Shown here one piece after another: positions 41,522 to 53,855 of a DNA stretch of 64,000 bases. Made by a program: the position numbers and the translations under genes. Each line of letters starts with the position of its first letter. The first letter of the stretch is position 1. Below the pieces are notes generated by a model, which worked only from the letters and a program-made list of their open reading frames with translations, ran no database searches and was not told the origin of the DNA. The stretch is from Litsea cubeba (lineage: Eukaryota > Streptophyta > Magnoliopsida > Laurales > Lauraceae), in NCBI GenBank assembly GCA_012931725.1, contig CM022946.1, forward strand, positions 136,077,390 through 136,141,389, in the 5' to 3' direction.

Positions 41522-43613
41522 TCATGACCGGTCAGTTGCACGGGCTGCGGCGTCAGAGGCTTCACCAGATGGACGGGCAGAGTTCGGCACCGGAAGCGGG
41601 TACGGAGGCGGCTCCCGAAAGGAGCGGTGGCCCTCCGAGATCCCGACCTCCTTCATGCCGGCAAGCCACCCTTTCGCCCAAGCCTTATCCCTCACCACAA
41701 GAACCCTTTCCTTGTAGTGGTTGGTGACCTGCACTTTGGCATCCTCGAATGCAGCGTCACACTCGGACTCGAGCTTAGCCTCGGCTTCGTCCGCCCTCTT
41801 GGACTCGGATTCAAGCTTCGCCTCGGCCTCGTCCGCTCTCTTGGTCTCGGCTTGAAGCAGGGCCGCGTAATCGTCTCCCATCTTCGAGATGGAGACCTCG
41901 AGCTCGGCCACCTTGGTCCGCTCCGCCTCGGCCTCCTCCCTCGCCTGCTCGAGCTTCGCCGCGAATTCCTCCTCTGCTTTGGCGAACTTCTGGCTCACAG
42001 CGTCCAGGGACTCTTGCAGGCCGTTCTTCTCCACGGACAGCTCGGCAGCGTCCGCGCTGTACCTCCAGATCCTATCAGCAACGGCCATGGACTTCTGAGC
42101 CGCCTGTCAAATGAAGACGTACATGTTAGATCCAAAGAGCGTCAGACGATAAATTGCTGGTTTAGCAAAGGAAGATGAAGATTTACCACGAGGTTGGACT
42201 GCAGCATCGACAAGATCAGCTTCTGATCGCTGTACTCATCCAGCCGCTCCATGTCCCGGGGAAGGGCACAGGCTCGCCCAAGGGCCTCGAGGACCGGGAG
42301 ATCGATCCTGTGAAGAATGCTGTCCTCCACCGTCATCGGCCTCCCCGACCCGAGCATGAAGCCTGGCTCCCATAACTGCGGCCCCGGCGGCAACGAGGCA
42401 GCGGCCGAGCTAGGGCCCGCATCAGTCCTCGGCATCTTCAGCGGCCGAGTTTCCTCCTGCTCGACCTCGGCTGGGGGCGAGCGTACCCCTAGGTCAACAG
42501 GGCCAGGGGGCACGGGTACCCTCCACCGCCTCTGCAGGAGAAGCCACCCGAGCCCTCGGAGACGGACGCCTCGGAGAATCTACCGGCTCCTCGGGGGCTC
42601 GGACGTCCTCCACTCCAAGCGCCAAGGCCTCGAGATCCTCGAAGGACAGACGCCTGGTGTGCCTCATCCCGGATCCTGGCGAGGGAGATCGGGCAGATCG
42701 ACTCGATTCCCTTCCTGAGACCTGGGGTAGTCTCGATTCTGCTAAGGAAACTAAGATTCCAGACGCTGCCCTAGCTTCAGACGACGCCCGCGAGGGCTCT
42801 GCGACCTCCGGAACGGCCCGCTCCTGACCAACCCCGGATCCGGCACCTTCACTCGGGATCGGCTCTACGGTGCCCCTCAGATACCCGCGGTACTTCGGCT
42901 CATATCCTAGCAGCGACCAAGCCGCCCTGCCGTCGTGACCGCTGTACCGCTTCACCAGACGGAGCCAGGCATCGTTCCTCTTCCAGATGTATTTGGCAGC
43001 CCGTCTCCTCTCCTTCAAAGCTGCAGTCAGAATCATGAGCACGGCAGAATTAAAAGAAACTTATGAAAAAGAAAGAGACGGAGGACGTTTACTTGGGATG
43101 GTTCCGAAGTGGCGAGGGACCTGGTAGCCTCTATCGGTGTCGGCCTCCCCAAACTCCCAGTTCCCAGAGACGTATAGAAGATCGTCCCCGGCATACTTGC
43201 TCGAATCCTCCAAGTATCGGACGAAGCCATCCCGGCCTGACTTAGCCCGGAGATAGTAAGATTCCCCGGACCTGCATATGTCATAGACGTCCTCAAGATC
43301 GAAGACGCCGAAGTCGGTGCCCAGGACCTCATTCAACTTGACCGTGCCCATCACGATCTTGAAGGCATTCGGCAGCAGTTGGCAAGGGCAGAGACGCCAC
43401 TGACTTAGGCACCTCCTGAGAAGTGGATGAAGGGGGAATCGGACCCCGCCTTCTATCACAGCCACCAGCGGAAAAGGCATCCAGCCTCCCAGAAAGGCGC
43501 GAGGGTTGTAGCCATGGGGATCAGCACCCCTGACTTGGACATCAGCAGGGATCCTAAAGGCTGACCTAAAACCCTCGATCGCTGCCTCGCTCTCTAACCA
43601 GTGGTTTGTAAAT
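41522..43613 (-). CDS. Tat-2 antisense extra gene (three exons, Transposase_28-like plus coiled coil)
   Basis: Same architecture as in Tat-1. Exon 1 is about 43613-43093 (core MPFPLVAVIEGGVRFPL, PNAFKIVMGT, KYAGDDLLYVSGNWEFG). Intron 1 is 43092-43021 (GTAAAC...TGACTGCAG). Exon 2 is 43020-42187 (AWSLLGYEPKYRGYL, low-complexity part, ACALPRDMERLDE). Intron 2 is 42186-42104 (GTAAAT...TTTGACAG). Exon 3 is 42103-41522, a long coiled coil with the repeated phrase KRADEAEAKLESE. Two reading problems: an extra A near 43600 separates the first ATG from the conserved frame (the next in-frame Met is at 43480), and exon 2 changes frame near 42505 in a run of Cs. Either this young copy is mutated, or start choice and splicing differ. 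The function is unknown; such antisense ORFs are described for some Tat-lineage elements. Confidence 0.7.
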
Positions 43614-43831
43614 CCCCATTCCTATCCCAGTCTAAAAGCAGAGAAACCCGCAGAAGAAGAAGCAGAGCAGAAAGGACTTACGGAAGCAGAAAGACGCTGG
43701 ACAGCGAAGAGGCTCAACCTCAGCAGCGCACCACTTCTCGATGAAGCTCCCTCACAGCAGCCTTCCCTCTTCTGACGCTCGTCTCTGATTCAGAATCGCA
43801 AACAAAGGACGGAACAGACCTCAACTGCCCT

Positions 43832-44044
43832 ATAAATAGCAGAGAGTTCCCCCTTTTTACAGAAACCCTAATCGGGCGTGCCAAGGGGCGCCCTCCTCCT
43901 GGGATTTCGCGCGAATCATTTCGGAAATTTATTGCGCCTCCCTGAAAGCGGCGCGCAAATCATTTCAAAAATTGATTGCGCCCCTGACGAAAACGGCGCG
44001 TACGACCTCGAAGAGACAGACAACCAGCCCAGGAACGACACGTG
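43832..44044 (-). promoter_or_regulatory. Putative promoter of the Tat-2 antisense gene (G-box and TATA-like)
   Basis: CACGTG at 44039-44044 and, about 200 bp closer to the gene, the palindrome-like CTATTTATAG (about 43832-43841). Arrangement and surrounding GGCGCGC pieces parallel Tat-1. Function inferred from sequence only. Confidence 0.4.
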
Positions 44045-44215
44045 GAACCGTCGAACTGTCTTCAGCATTGAATAGGGGACGCCAGTTATCACCTCGAACA
44101 TCCAAAGCGACTGCGAGTCAGGGTCGAAAAAGGATCTCCTACAGATAGACCCGGCACATAGCTCCCGACCTCACGGCACTGACGTTCTACGCGAGCTCAG
44201 AAGCTAGGGGGCAAT

Positions 44216-45180
44216 TGTGTGGGGAAATTCCCAGAGCTACAGGATTAGGCTAATCACAGCCATCATACGGGGCTAAACATCCTCACGTGCCATCCGCATG
44301 CCATCCGCGTGCCATCCACGTGGCACCGGTCTCATCCCGGCTACCAGGGCAGAGGCCTTGGCCGACATCATACATCTCCAGGCCACAAGCGCCGAACTGG
44401 ATCACCTCGGGCATCATCTCGGCAGAGAGTCCACATCGGCAAGGCCACCCCGGACGCTATCTCCGCAGATAACCCTACCTCGGCTAAAGCCACCTCGGCT
44501 GAAGAAGCCAGAACAGTGACCGAAGCGAGAAAGAACCTTCGCCTAGACCCTCATCCCCCACGTCACCAGGCACGTGGAAGGATAGGGTCACGATCTAGTG
44601 GGACAGACACGACGTCCAGCCGCCCACTATCTTCGCCAGATCGCCACGTGGCAGCATCCAGCGGCTGAGGCCACATCAGGGCAAGGCCCGAGGGCAGATC
44701 CGCTGGTACTCCTACCGCCAAAGGCGCCCAACACAATCTGGCCCAACAAGACATGCATTTAATGCAATGTGGGCTGACCCGACTGGCATTTAATGCTGAG
44801 TGGGCCGGATTAGACCGCATTTATTACTTTGTGGGCTGATCATGACTACCCAGTCAGATCATGGGACCCACACCCAGATATTCTCAGAAAGATACGATCC
44901 ACTCCTCTATAAATAAACCCTCAAACACCATGCAAGGTACGCACATCCTATACACAGAGCCCTTACTCTGTCTCTCTTCCTCCTCTCCTTCCATTGTTCC
45001 AGTTCATACACTGACTTTGGCATCGGAGAGCCTTGCGCCGCTCAGGCCAGGGTCCTCTGACCGTTTGCTACTCCTTTTCAGGCTCTCGGACGGCATCCAG
45101 ACATCTCAGACACCATCATCTTCACGGATAAGTCCTGTAAGGCACCTCCTTATTGTGGGTCATAATTTTCTGCACCTACA
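44216..45180 (+). repeat. 3' LTR of Tat-2 (965 bp)
   Basis: Same as the 5' LTR apart from one missing C in the CTAGACCC(C)TCATCC stretch near 44549; TATA box at 44908-44915. Confidence 0.95.
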
Positions 45181-45396
45181 TCATTAATTTAAAAAGTCCT
45201 TAAGTTCTGAGTTCCCACATGCCCCTTACTGTTGAATAAATCCTGTTTATTTTACATTGATATTTTCATCAATTTTCGTGGTTTGTTGTTTTCTTACTGT
45301 CATGTGAATGACCAACCAACAAATTTAGTTTAGTTTTGAATATTTTCGTTTCAGAGTCTCAGAGTCGTTCTCCAAATGAAGTTGTTCAATCTCTGT

Positions 45397-45680
45397 GGGC
45401 CTGTTTGTTTACATTGGAATACATAAAAATTAGGATAATTCAAGCCATAAGTGGCTCAAAATGAAAACAAGAGGCGAATATATAAAAACTTCAATTAAAT
45501 AACCTCTCCTTTAATAGAAATTGAATCAAGGGAAGATGTAAAATGAAATACCAAGCCACCACACTAGTAATTCAGTACGTAGGAAATTCTAGGCCTCATC
45601 TACATCTCCATCTAACAGTCCTTCATGTAGATTATTTTAACCTTGAATTCCTATATAATCTAATATAAACAGACTGGCCC
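45397..45680. repeat. MITE-like element, 284 bp
   Basis: Imperfect terminal inverted repeats: GGGCCTGTTTGTTTACATT at the left and the reverse complement of GGGCCAGTCTGTTTATATTA at the right. No clear target duplication. Confidence 0.45.
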
Positions 45681-48600
45681 ATGAGAAATTTATTTTCTTG
45701 TTATAATTGAGAAGAGAATAAGAAGTTTGCAATGCCTAAGCAGAAATTGGTTAAAGAAATTCTTTATGTTTTTTATTTATCACTTTATTAGACTCGTAGG
45801 AAACTTTCAAAATCTTTACTGCACTTGTTCAATTCGAAGTGTGAATGGTGCCATTTTTACAGCTTCAGAATAATACTAGGGTCACCTCAAGCAAAAAATT
45901 TTCGGATTCAAGTCAATTTGAGAATGCTGACATTTATGTAACTTGACAATAAAACTAGATCTCCTCAAGCAAACAAATATAAGTGCAATGCGCCCTCTTT
46001 TGGGTGGACACAACTCATCTTATCTATTTGAATAAAGTTGATTTAAATAGATCCGCTTGAAATAAAGCTGATTCAGTTAGGCCTTTTTCTAAGTAAATTG
46101 TTTGGTATGTCCGATTCAATTAGAAAAAAAAATCTTGTCAAACTATAAAAGTTAATGAGCAAAGTTATCATGTGGTTATAGTGGTACATACAAGATTTTC
46201 ATAAAGTAAAAACAATATAGGAAAACTTTTTTTTACGTACGACAAATAGAATATTATAAAGAGCAAAGAAATATATATGGACCAACAAAAGTATAAAAGA
46301 AAAATATCCCCAAAAGTACAGACAATTAATAGAGGGCCAAAAACGAATGACCTCGACTCAAGGGACTATACAAGGAAACAAAGATTAAAATCTTGCTAAT
46401 CCTAGTATGGGGAGCTGACAAGTTTAGAGCCTTGCACTTCTCCAGGATGGAACTAGAGAGTAGAATTCCACCTGCATAAAGAAAGAAAGAACTCTTCTTT
46501 GAAAAGAGCTAGAACCGCTTGGATGGAGGGACTGCATTCTTATGGGCAAAGTTGTCATATTATAAAAGTTACATGGAAAATTTTGTAAAAAAAAAAAAGT
46601 AAAAAGTGTTTGATTGCTTTAGACATTTATGTATATTTGATTGAAAAAGGTTACCGTTTGGTTAACTTTTGAACAGTAACCTTTTAAAAAAGAGACAAAA
46701 TATTTTCAAATTGATTTAATTGGACATCCACATAAACTTTGCCAAACGTTATAAAGAACTCAAATATCATCAATTGAATCTATTTTAACTCAAATAGACA
46801 TGAAAAGTAAACTTTCAAAATATCACCAAAATAATATTACTCATTTTCTTGTTTTGAACCTAACAAAAATACTTAATTTATTATTTAGAGTAAGATTAGC
46901 TTATTGTATTCGTTGGTACAAGGCTTTGATGATGATGATCGGTATATTATATTTTATGGTTATATTTCATAGATTTTAACTTAAAATAAATTATCATTTA
47001 AATTTTATTTAAGTTGAATCGCCTCAGTTTTGGGCTTGCCACATTGGATACAACATACCATTATCGAGATTTGACACATCTACCCATGGTCATGTAACTT
47101 AGTTCTAAAAAATTGGACAATAAATGTGTTCCTTTGGTCCAAAGATGCCAAAATTCTGGGTTTGAATCAAAAGTAATATTTGATATGCCAAGTGTGCATC
47201 CAGGATCCAAGGCTTGATGGACTTGAATACTATGACATGGACCACATGGTTTTAGAAGAAACCATTTCAATGGCAATTTTCAATTGAATTCTTTTGTAAA
47301 AAAAAAAGAGCATGTTTGTTTGCATGGGAATTGAACACAAGAAAAAAAACTCCTGTTCAAATTAGCTCCAACAAGAATTAATAAAGAAGTGAGATGTGAA
47401 GGATATAAGTTGGAGATTAAGATGTAGATGGAAAACTCATTTTTCTAGGATTTGAATCACGAGAGTGACGGCTGGGTAACCATTTTCCTTCTCCGCTTGA
47501 TTCATTTTTCATCAAAAGGGAGATAATATGATGGATCTTTTTTGGGAATTTTAACCACTTTAGAAATACAACTCTTACAATGGATATGTATTCTGTTACA
47601 CGGAACAGTCAAACCAAAAAAGAAAGAGAAGAACTTCTTTGACTTTCCTGCGCTGCCTAAAGATATTCACAATGACAATGAATAAGAAAAACAGTAGAAA
47701 GGGAGATTCAGTGGAATAATGCCTTACCGCATATAGTGATCAAGCAGTCTATATATAAGGATTGATTAGAGTCTGGTTAGGCTACCATCAAGGCCATTTA
47801 GGGTTCCAAACGAAAAGAAAAAAAAAGGCCATTTTGGGCCCAATCAATCCTACAGTGAATCAATTCGCCTCCTAATTACAGGAATCAATCTAACCTAATC
47901 AATTACAATAAATCTCGTAAAGCTTTCTATATACTTGAATGGTATCACACGTGGGACCACTGATTAGCTGTCGTCCCCGTTATCGCTACACAAGAACCCT
48001 ATGAAGGAAATAGTTATGAGGTGGAAGCATTATATTTATAGGTTTATATATGCTTAATTATTTCAAAGAGACCAAGATCACCACAAATTCAACACTAAAT
48101 ACACTTGAACAAAGGTTTTTGAAGAGTTGTTTAACAAGGGACTCAAACAAATGAGAAACTAATTTCACTTCTGTTTATTTGCAATATTAGAATTCAAAGG
48201 AATTCATGGTCAAATGAGTTCCACTGAAGGATTGTTAAAGAGGTGAAGTGCGAAAGATATGAAGCGAGGGGTAAGCGATACAAGGTAGCAATGTAGATAG
48301 GACCATGACTTCCTGAGGATTTGAATTACTAGCGTCTTGGCTGCATATTCCGTTGACTCACTTTCTACAAAAGGAGAGGTTATTTGATGGTCATTTTTTT
48401 ATGTTCACCTTGGATCTTTTTTAACCATTTATTAAATGAGTTACTAGGTATTCTAGTCAAACAAACATGCCCATATATTGGGATTTAGGGTAAAAGGGGT
48501 GCAACAAAGTACAACTAAAGAGGTAAGAGCTGAAGGATATATGGTAGAGATGTAGATGAGATCTTGACTTTCTTTGGGGTTGAAGGCTAGGTATTCCTTT

Positions 48601-49131
48601 CTCATCTTCCCCTGATTTTTTTTATTAGAAGGAGATTATTTGATGGTCATTTTTTGGTGTCGACCCTTGCTTCTTCATTTTTAACCTATGTTAAAAATAA
48701 ATCTTACAATTCGTAGGAACTCAATAACATTAAAACAACGCACCCTCAATGTCTTTGAAAACAAAGTTAGCCTCAACATGTCTACTACATTAAAGCATAT
48801 TTGTGTAAAAGATCAAGAGGAATTCATTATGTACTCTTTTTCATAGAGGACAATCACAGAGAATCTTGAAATTCAACAACTTAGTATTACACATTTCAAG
48901 CAGCCATGTGATTATTTGAAGTGCAAACACATTTTTCAAAATGTTCTTTCCGAAAATGTTACAAAAATGAGACTATAATTCTTCTATCTATACACTTTGG
49001 GAGAAGAACATTTCCTACCCTCGCTCATTAATTATATAGATCCAAAAGCGAGAGGAAAGTAGTGCTTTTCCTTTACCATTTCCACCACCGGATGTGTACA
49101 AAAAGTATTATTATTGCCCACAAGAAATCAA
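45681..49131. other. AT-rich intergenic sequence with three diverged MITE-like repeats
   Basis: No gene is seen. 47309-47580, about 48170-48476 and 48476-48740 share the order GGATAT.AGTTGGAGAT or AAGATATGAAG, GATGTAGAT(G), ACTT.CT..GG.TTTGAA, then GGAGAT/GAGGT.ATTTGATGGTC and a TTTTTAACC stretch; the GCATGTTTGTTTG start at 47310 and CAAACAAACATGCCC end near 48474 are inverted ends. They may belong with the element at 45397. Confidence 0.45.
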
Positions 49132-50363
49132 GGTTGGAAAACTCATGACTCAGACTCGACTCGTCTAATGCAAAGAAATTAACTCGGAAAGAGTCAACAA
49201 GGAGACTCGGGAGAGTCCTATTCTTTTGAAAATATTTAAAAATGAATCCATTACTTATAAAATACGAAAATACATTACTTTTCATGCATTCATTGTAACA
49301 CCCCAAAACCCGCCTTAGTCTCATTTTAGAGTTAATTAATTTAGATTAATGGCTTAATGGATGTTTTGATTGTGATTGGACTTGATTAGGTAGAATTAGT
49401 GGGGTTTGACCATTTACTAGGTAGATTATGACTTTTGGAGTGTTTTGGTTTTTGTGTGTATTTAGAAATTTTTGGGTTTTTAATGCATTGCATAGAGCAT
49501 TTCATGGATTGTTATTACATACTTTGGCCCATTTAATTTGGATTCTATTAGGCCCATTCCCAGCCCATTCACTTAACCCAAGCCTCTTTTTGAGAATTCA
49601 GTCCTTTTTGTGGACTTGCATGCAAGTGCTGGGAGAAGTTGGGTTAATAAATCCATTTCACCTACTCCCATCTTCTTACTTTCATTCTAGCAGCTAAACC
49701 TTTCTCTCTACAACTTCTTCTTCTCCCCTGCCTTCTATCTCTATCATCCTCTTGAGTTAGCTACTGCATGGGGGTTTTGGTGTAAGCATTTTCATCCTCA
49801 ACTTCCTAGTCATCTTCCCCGAGTCTTCATTTCCTCCAAGTGTGCTCCATCTTCTTCTTTGGTAAGTATTCACCTTCCTTTCCCTTGTTTTTACTTCAAA
49901 TCATTCCCTCTCGATTTCTTTCAATCTTAGAATGTCTCAGATTCGTGCATGCATCTTCTTCATTTTATTCATTTTCGTTTTCACCATTTTTAGGGCATTT
50001 GAGCTTGCATTTTTTGGGATTTTTTATTAGAAAGGATTTGGAGTGTGAGATAGCTTCCAAGCACCTAAGGCAAGTTAAACTTATATATTTGTATGCATGC
50101 TTCCTTATTTGATTCATGAATATGATTAATCTTGATTAGATACCCATCTCTTGCTCAAAAATGGATTTTTTGGTACTTCTTTTGATGAAATAAATGGATG
50201 ATTCCTCTTGTTAATGTAATATGGGTTTATTGATGGTTTTTATGAGCATTTCGGAAGCTCAAAGATACTCATGTATGGTGTTTAAAACCTGGAATGAATG
50301 CCTTGAATGGCCCTGAGAGAAACAGAGAAGATGCAGATTTTCGGACCCAGGATTTGACAGTTA

Positions 50364-50495
50364 GCTCGAGCGGGCGTGAGTGCACGCTCGAGCGAAGGGC
50401 TCTCTGCGAGAGTCCGCTCGAGCGAACTTTTAGTCCGGTCGAGCGGACAGCTCTCTGTCTGGGTCCGCTCGAGCGGCCATCTGAACGCTCGAGCG
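50364..50495. repeat. Array of six GCTCGAGCG palindromic boxes
   Basis: At 50364, 50386, 50416, 50437 (GGTCGAGCG, one mismatch), 50467 and 50487. Spacings are 22, 30, 21, 30 and 20 bp: pairs in a period of about 51 bp. Confidence 0.85.
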
Positions 50496-51681
50496 AACCT
50501 GATGCCTGCAGTATGCAGAATTCCAATGACCATAACTTTTTAACCGTATGTCCGTTTTTGGAAATCTACACACCGTTGGAAAGCTCATGATGTGTAGAAC
50601 CCAACAAAAAGGTAAATTTATTTGATTTGAGTTTTTGAAAAGAATAAATGTTGGGTTTTACATAATTGTGACAATTGGATATTTCCATGAGCCGTATATT
50701 GAACCATAGTTTGTTTTAGCTAATTTGGCCTGATAGATAGACCTGTAGGATGTGCACCCCTGAACTTTTATCATGACCAATGGTTTGTTTAACTGTAGAT
50801 ATGGATTGAGCAACCGTACTCACAAGGGACCTTGTGTTCTTCGAATTGTACCGAACCAAATGTGTTATATTAAGGAATTTGGCACCCAAAATATGTAACG
50901 CCAAGGGGTTCCTTGTAGCCCGATAATGTCAAAATTCTTAATACTACCCCGAGTTAGACGGTGAAGACCACATGTGTTCCCAAGACCGTAGGCTTGGCTT
51001 GATTTCTATCTTGACTCTGAATACAATTTCCCTGTACATGCATTGTATTACGTTTCCAGTATTCTAGTATGACTTGATCATGCTTCTGTTCAGTTATGTA
51101 TTTTCTGTTACACATCTGTTATATTATATTTATTTCTGGCTTTGTTCAGTACATCTCAGTGAGTTCCGATTTTGTTATTTATATGACATGTCCTGCATCT
51201 GTCCTGTATCTGATTAACACTGTTCTGTACTTGATCTATTAATTTGACATTGCACTCTATGAGTCGGCACCATTTAGCTTCGACCATATCTAAGTCGAAC
51301 TCGACTAAGTGTGGGTTTAGTATATATTTCTGGCCCTCTGCAGATGAAAAAATTATTCTGAGGGTTAACTCGCACCCTAGGTCTACGATGGAGAGTTTTG
51401 GGTACCTCTGTCTCCTAGTAGTACCGCCCTGTCCTGTTCTGATATTCTGCTCTCATTTTATTTCATGTTACATGATTAACTTGAGAGAACATAGCTTATG
51501 TGGATGTGCCAACTAGTTATGTTAATATGTTAATCTGTTATCTATGACTCGTATGTCTCATGCTAATTCATGCACTAATATGCCTAGTGATCATTCCTCG
51601 ATCTCTTATGATTTATTCCTGTCTGACTATTCATTTGTTACATGTTATATGGACTGTATATGTTTGTCTTGCTTAGCTAAG

Positions 51682-51801
51682 TATAATGGTGCCACACTTG
51701 GCATTATAGGTGAATACATCAACGCCATTGCCCTGGAGATCCTTGAGGAAGAGGAATCTCTCCATAATGTAGCAGAATGGACTCCTGATGATGTCTTCTA
51801 G
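51682..51801 (+). other. Short frame in the solo LTR ending EWTPDDVF
   Basis: Just after ATTATAG the frame reads GEYINAIALEILEEEESLHN and ends VAEWTPDDVF-stop. The related LTR fragment has GDFASTPVPETEATKD... ending IVEWSPDDVV-stop after TTGTAG (6290-6381). Each is preceded by a TAG that would suit a splice acceptor. Whether it is translated is unknown. Confidence 0.4.
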
Positions 51802-52526
51802 ATATCCGTACGACGAAATTGGACGTTAAATGAACCATGGACCGTGGCTAGGGTTGCCACATCTTTTCTAGTAGTTTTCATGAATTGTTTAGCTTTTGGG
51901 ATTGTAAACTTTAACTTAACTTACTTCTTCTCTCTTCATTTCTAAAACTTGAACTTGAAATCAAATCTATGCTCATGGACTCTTATGCTCTATATTCTGG
52001 TACATGAAAAATTATGGGTGGATATCTATTTGACAAAATGTATACAGGTGAAAAATACAGATATATGGATTTATAAACCTCACACGTGATATCTTGTGGG
52101 TAAATTCCGTACGTGGGGACCTAGAGTCAGTGACTTTGACTCGAATTTCCACGCGGGCGTGTGTCGCGCCTCGGGATGTGCGAAATCTCGGGCTCGGGGC
52201 GTGACATTCATAATAATTAATTCAATTAAATAAATTCATACATGCAATAAAAGTAAGAAAATATATTGTATATTACATAATATATTAGTCCAAATATCGA
52301 ATGTAAAAGATCAAAAATAAGTTTCAAATTAAATTCTGGTCATCATTTTTAAATTACTAACTCCAAACCTCAAGCATAATTACTTAGAAATAAACTTTAT
52401 TTAAAATTAGATCACCCTATTAAATGGTTCGGAATGCAATAAATTATTAAAACGAGATGATTCGGCCGAGTCTCCCCTATTTTTTACTCGGGAGAGTAAA
52501 GAGTCAACTCGGAGAGTTTTCCAACC

Positions 52527-53257
52527 ATGCAAAAAATATACTAATCATGGAAAATAATGTGGTTACACAATCATGCCCTAAGAAGCTAGAATTTCTACAT
52601 TCTTGAATGTACGAGTACCCATCAACCGTGATACATGACAGGTTTGAGGTGCCCACTAGTTCCATCGGATAAAAGAGAGTTACTTGGATTAGTCATCTAC
52701 AAATATTTGAACCCATTGGACACTACTAACTATTGGATCTAAAGCCACTCCTAGCTATTAGGTCTGACAACCAACAACATCCAATTCATTTCAATATTTT
52801 TCCCTTTTTAAGACAGCCAATTCATAAACACCTCTCATAACTAGTGTGGCCAGTGGGGCCACAAACATAGCACATTCAATACTTTTTTGAAAGCTATAAT
52901 CAATTCTTGAAGAACCCTTTTGAAGGAAATTAAGTGTATAGAGGTGGAAGCATAGGATCTACACATTTTTGGATGTTTGATCGAGACTCATAATTATATG
53001 AGTTTATCTATGTTAAAAACATGCATAATGGCAACATTGTTTGTGTAGTTGGAGGGTACACATACGTGTAACACTAGTTGTTTGGTTAGGCCTCGAGAAG
53101 TAATGGACTTAACTTTGTTGGTGATAAAATTACACTACGCTATAAAAATTTTAGTCTAAAATGATAGGGGCTAAAAATCTTAAGAAAAACGAGGAAATGT
53201 TCATTTAACTCTTCTCAAAAAAAAAAAAAATACACAAATTATTCGAATCCATGGAAC
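52527..53257. other. AT-rich intergenic sequence
   Basis: No gene, domain or repeat recognised. Confidence 0.5.
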
Positions 53258-53628
53258 TAGGGATGTAATTAAAAGGGTCGGTTCCGGTCCGGTCCAAGAC
53301 CATGGTAGACCCAGAACCGGAACCGTTAAGAGAAGGCGGAACCGGTTTCCCGGTTCTCGAATCAGAACCGTTAAATGAGAAGATGAAACCGGAATCAGTT
53401 CCGTATATGGAACGGGTTCGGGTTTAGGCAGAGAATGCTATTGAAAAAACTAAGTTTTATGAGGGATTCTCGAAAATTAAGGTAATATGTTGGTCCATGG
53501 GTCGGAATGATGGTAGAGCTGGACCCAGATCTGTTTACTTATCGGGGCCTAAATAAGGACTTATATCCGATTTTTAACGAGTCGGAATCTCCAAGTAATT
53601 GAGAATCGGGGACCCATTTCCATCCCTA
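53258..53628. mobile_element. hAT-type MITE, 371 bp
   Basis: Ends TAGGGATG and CATCCCTA are inverted; the interior is rich in GGTTCCGGT and AACCGG words, usual for this plant family. Flanks CATGGAAC (53250-53257) and CATGCAAC (53629-53636) are an 8-bp duplication with one mismatch. No coding capacity. Confidence 0.75.
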
Positions 53629-53855
53629 CATGCAACTATGGTAATATATAGCCATATGGAGCCTTCAACTTGGTTAAGGCAAAGGCTAAAACCAAGTAAA
53701 GTTGGACTTCTAAAAGCTACATTTACACATCAACATGCTAACAGCTGGATTAATAAGGTCTAGTTTGTGTCGCTAGTGATTGATACATTAAAGATTGGTT
53801 TCTTATGATTACAGAAAAGGTTCGCTTTGAACTTGAGAATTAATGTTATTATTGT

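Larger units (their letters stand above)
32467..45180 (+). mobile_element. Tat-2: full-length, apparently intact Ty3/gypsy Tat-type retrotransposon
   Basis: LTRs 32467-33432 (966 bp) and 44216-45180 (965 bp) differ only by one C by eye; flanking duplication TCATT (32462-32466 and 45181-45185). Between them: primer-binding site, an open gag-pol frame, a 74-bp tandem array, a short antisense unit, a three-exon antisense gene with promoter-like motifs, and a polypurine tract (CTAGGGGGCAA, about 44204-44214). Two RNase H domains in pol point to the Tat lineage. The near-identity of the LTRs makes it a recent insertion and possibly still able to move. Confidence 0.96.
49294..52206 (+). mobile_element. 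Solo LTR, 2,913 bp
   Basis: TGTAACACCCCAAAACC...GGGGCGTGACA with the 5-bp duplication TTCAT on both sides (49289-49293 and 52207-52211). No internal coding region, primer site or second LTR, so it is best read as one LTR left after recombination. TGTAACACCCC starts are usual for plant Ty3/gypsy LTRs. Contains the CTCGAG array and a frame ending EWTPDDVF. Confidence 0.8.
49132..52526. repeat. Inverted-repeat element (GGTTGGAAAACTC ends) interrupted by a solo LTR
   Basis: GGTTGGAAAACTC at 49132-49144 faces its reverse complement at 52514-52526; inside both ends GACTC/GAGTC and ACTCGGGAGAGT repeats continue the symmetry. Without the solo LTR it would be about 480 bp, MITE-sized. No target duplication identified. 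Confidence 0.55.

Noticed and set aside
45397..45680. hAT origin with 8-bp duplication
   Set aside because: Flanks ATCTCTGT and ATGAGAAA do not match; kept only as a low-confidence MITE-like repeat.
49428..50112. ORFs in the solo LTR (89 and 90 codons)
   Set aside because: T-rich frames without recognisable similarity; only the EWTPDDV tail showed a pattern shared with the related LTR.
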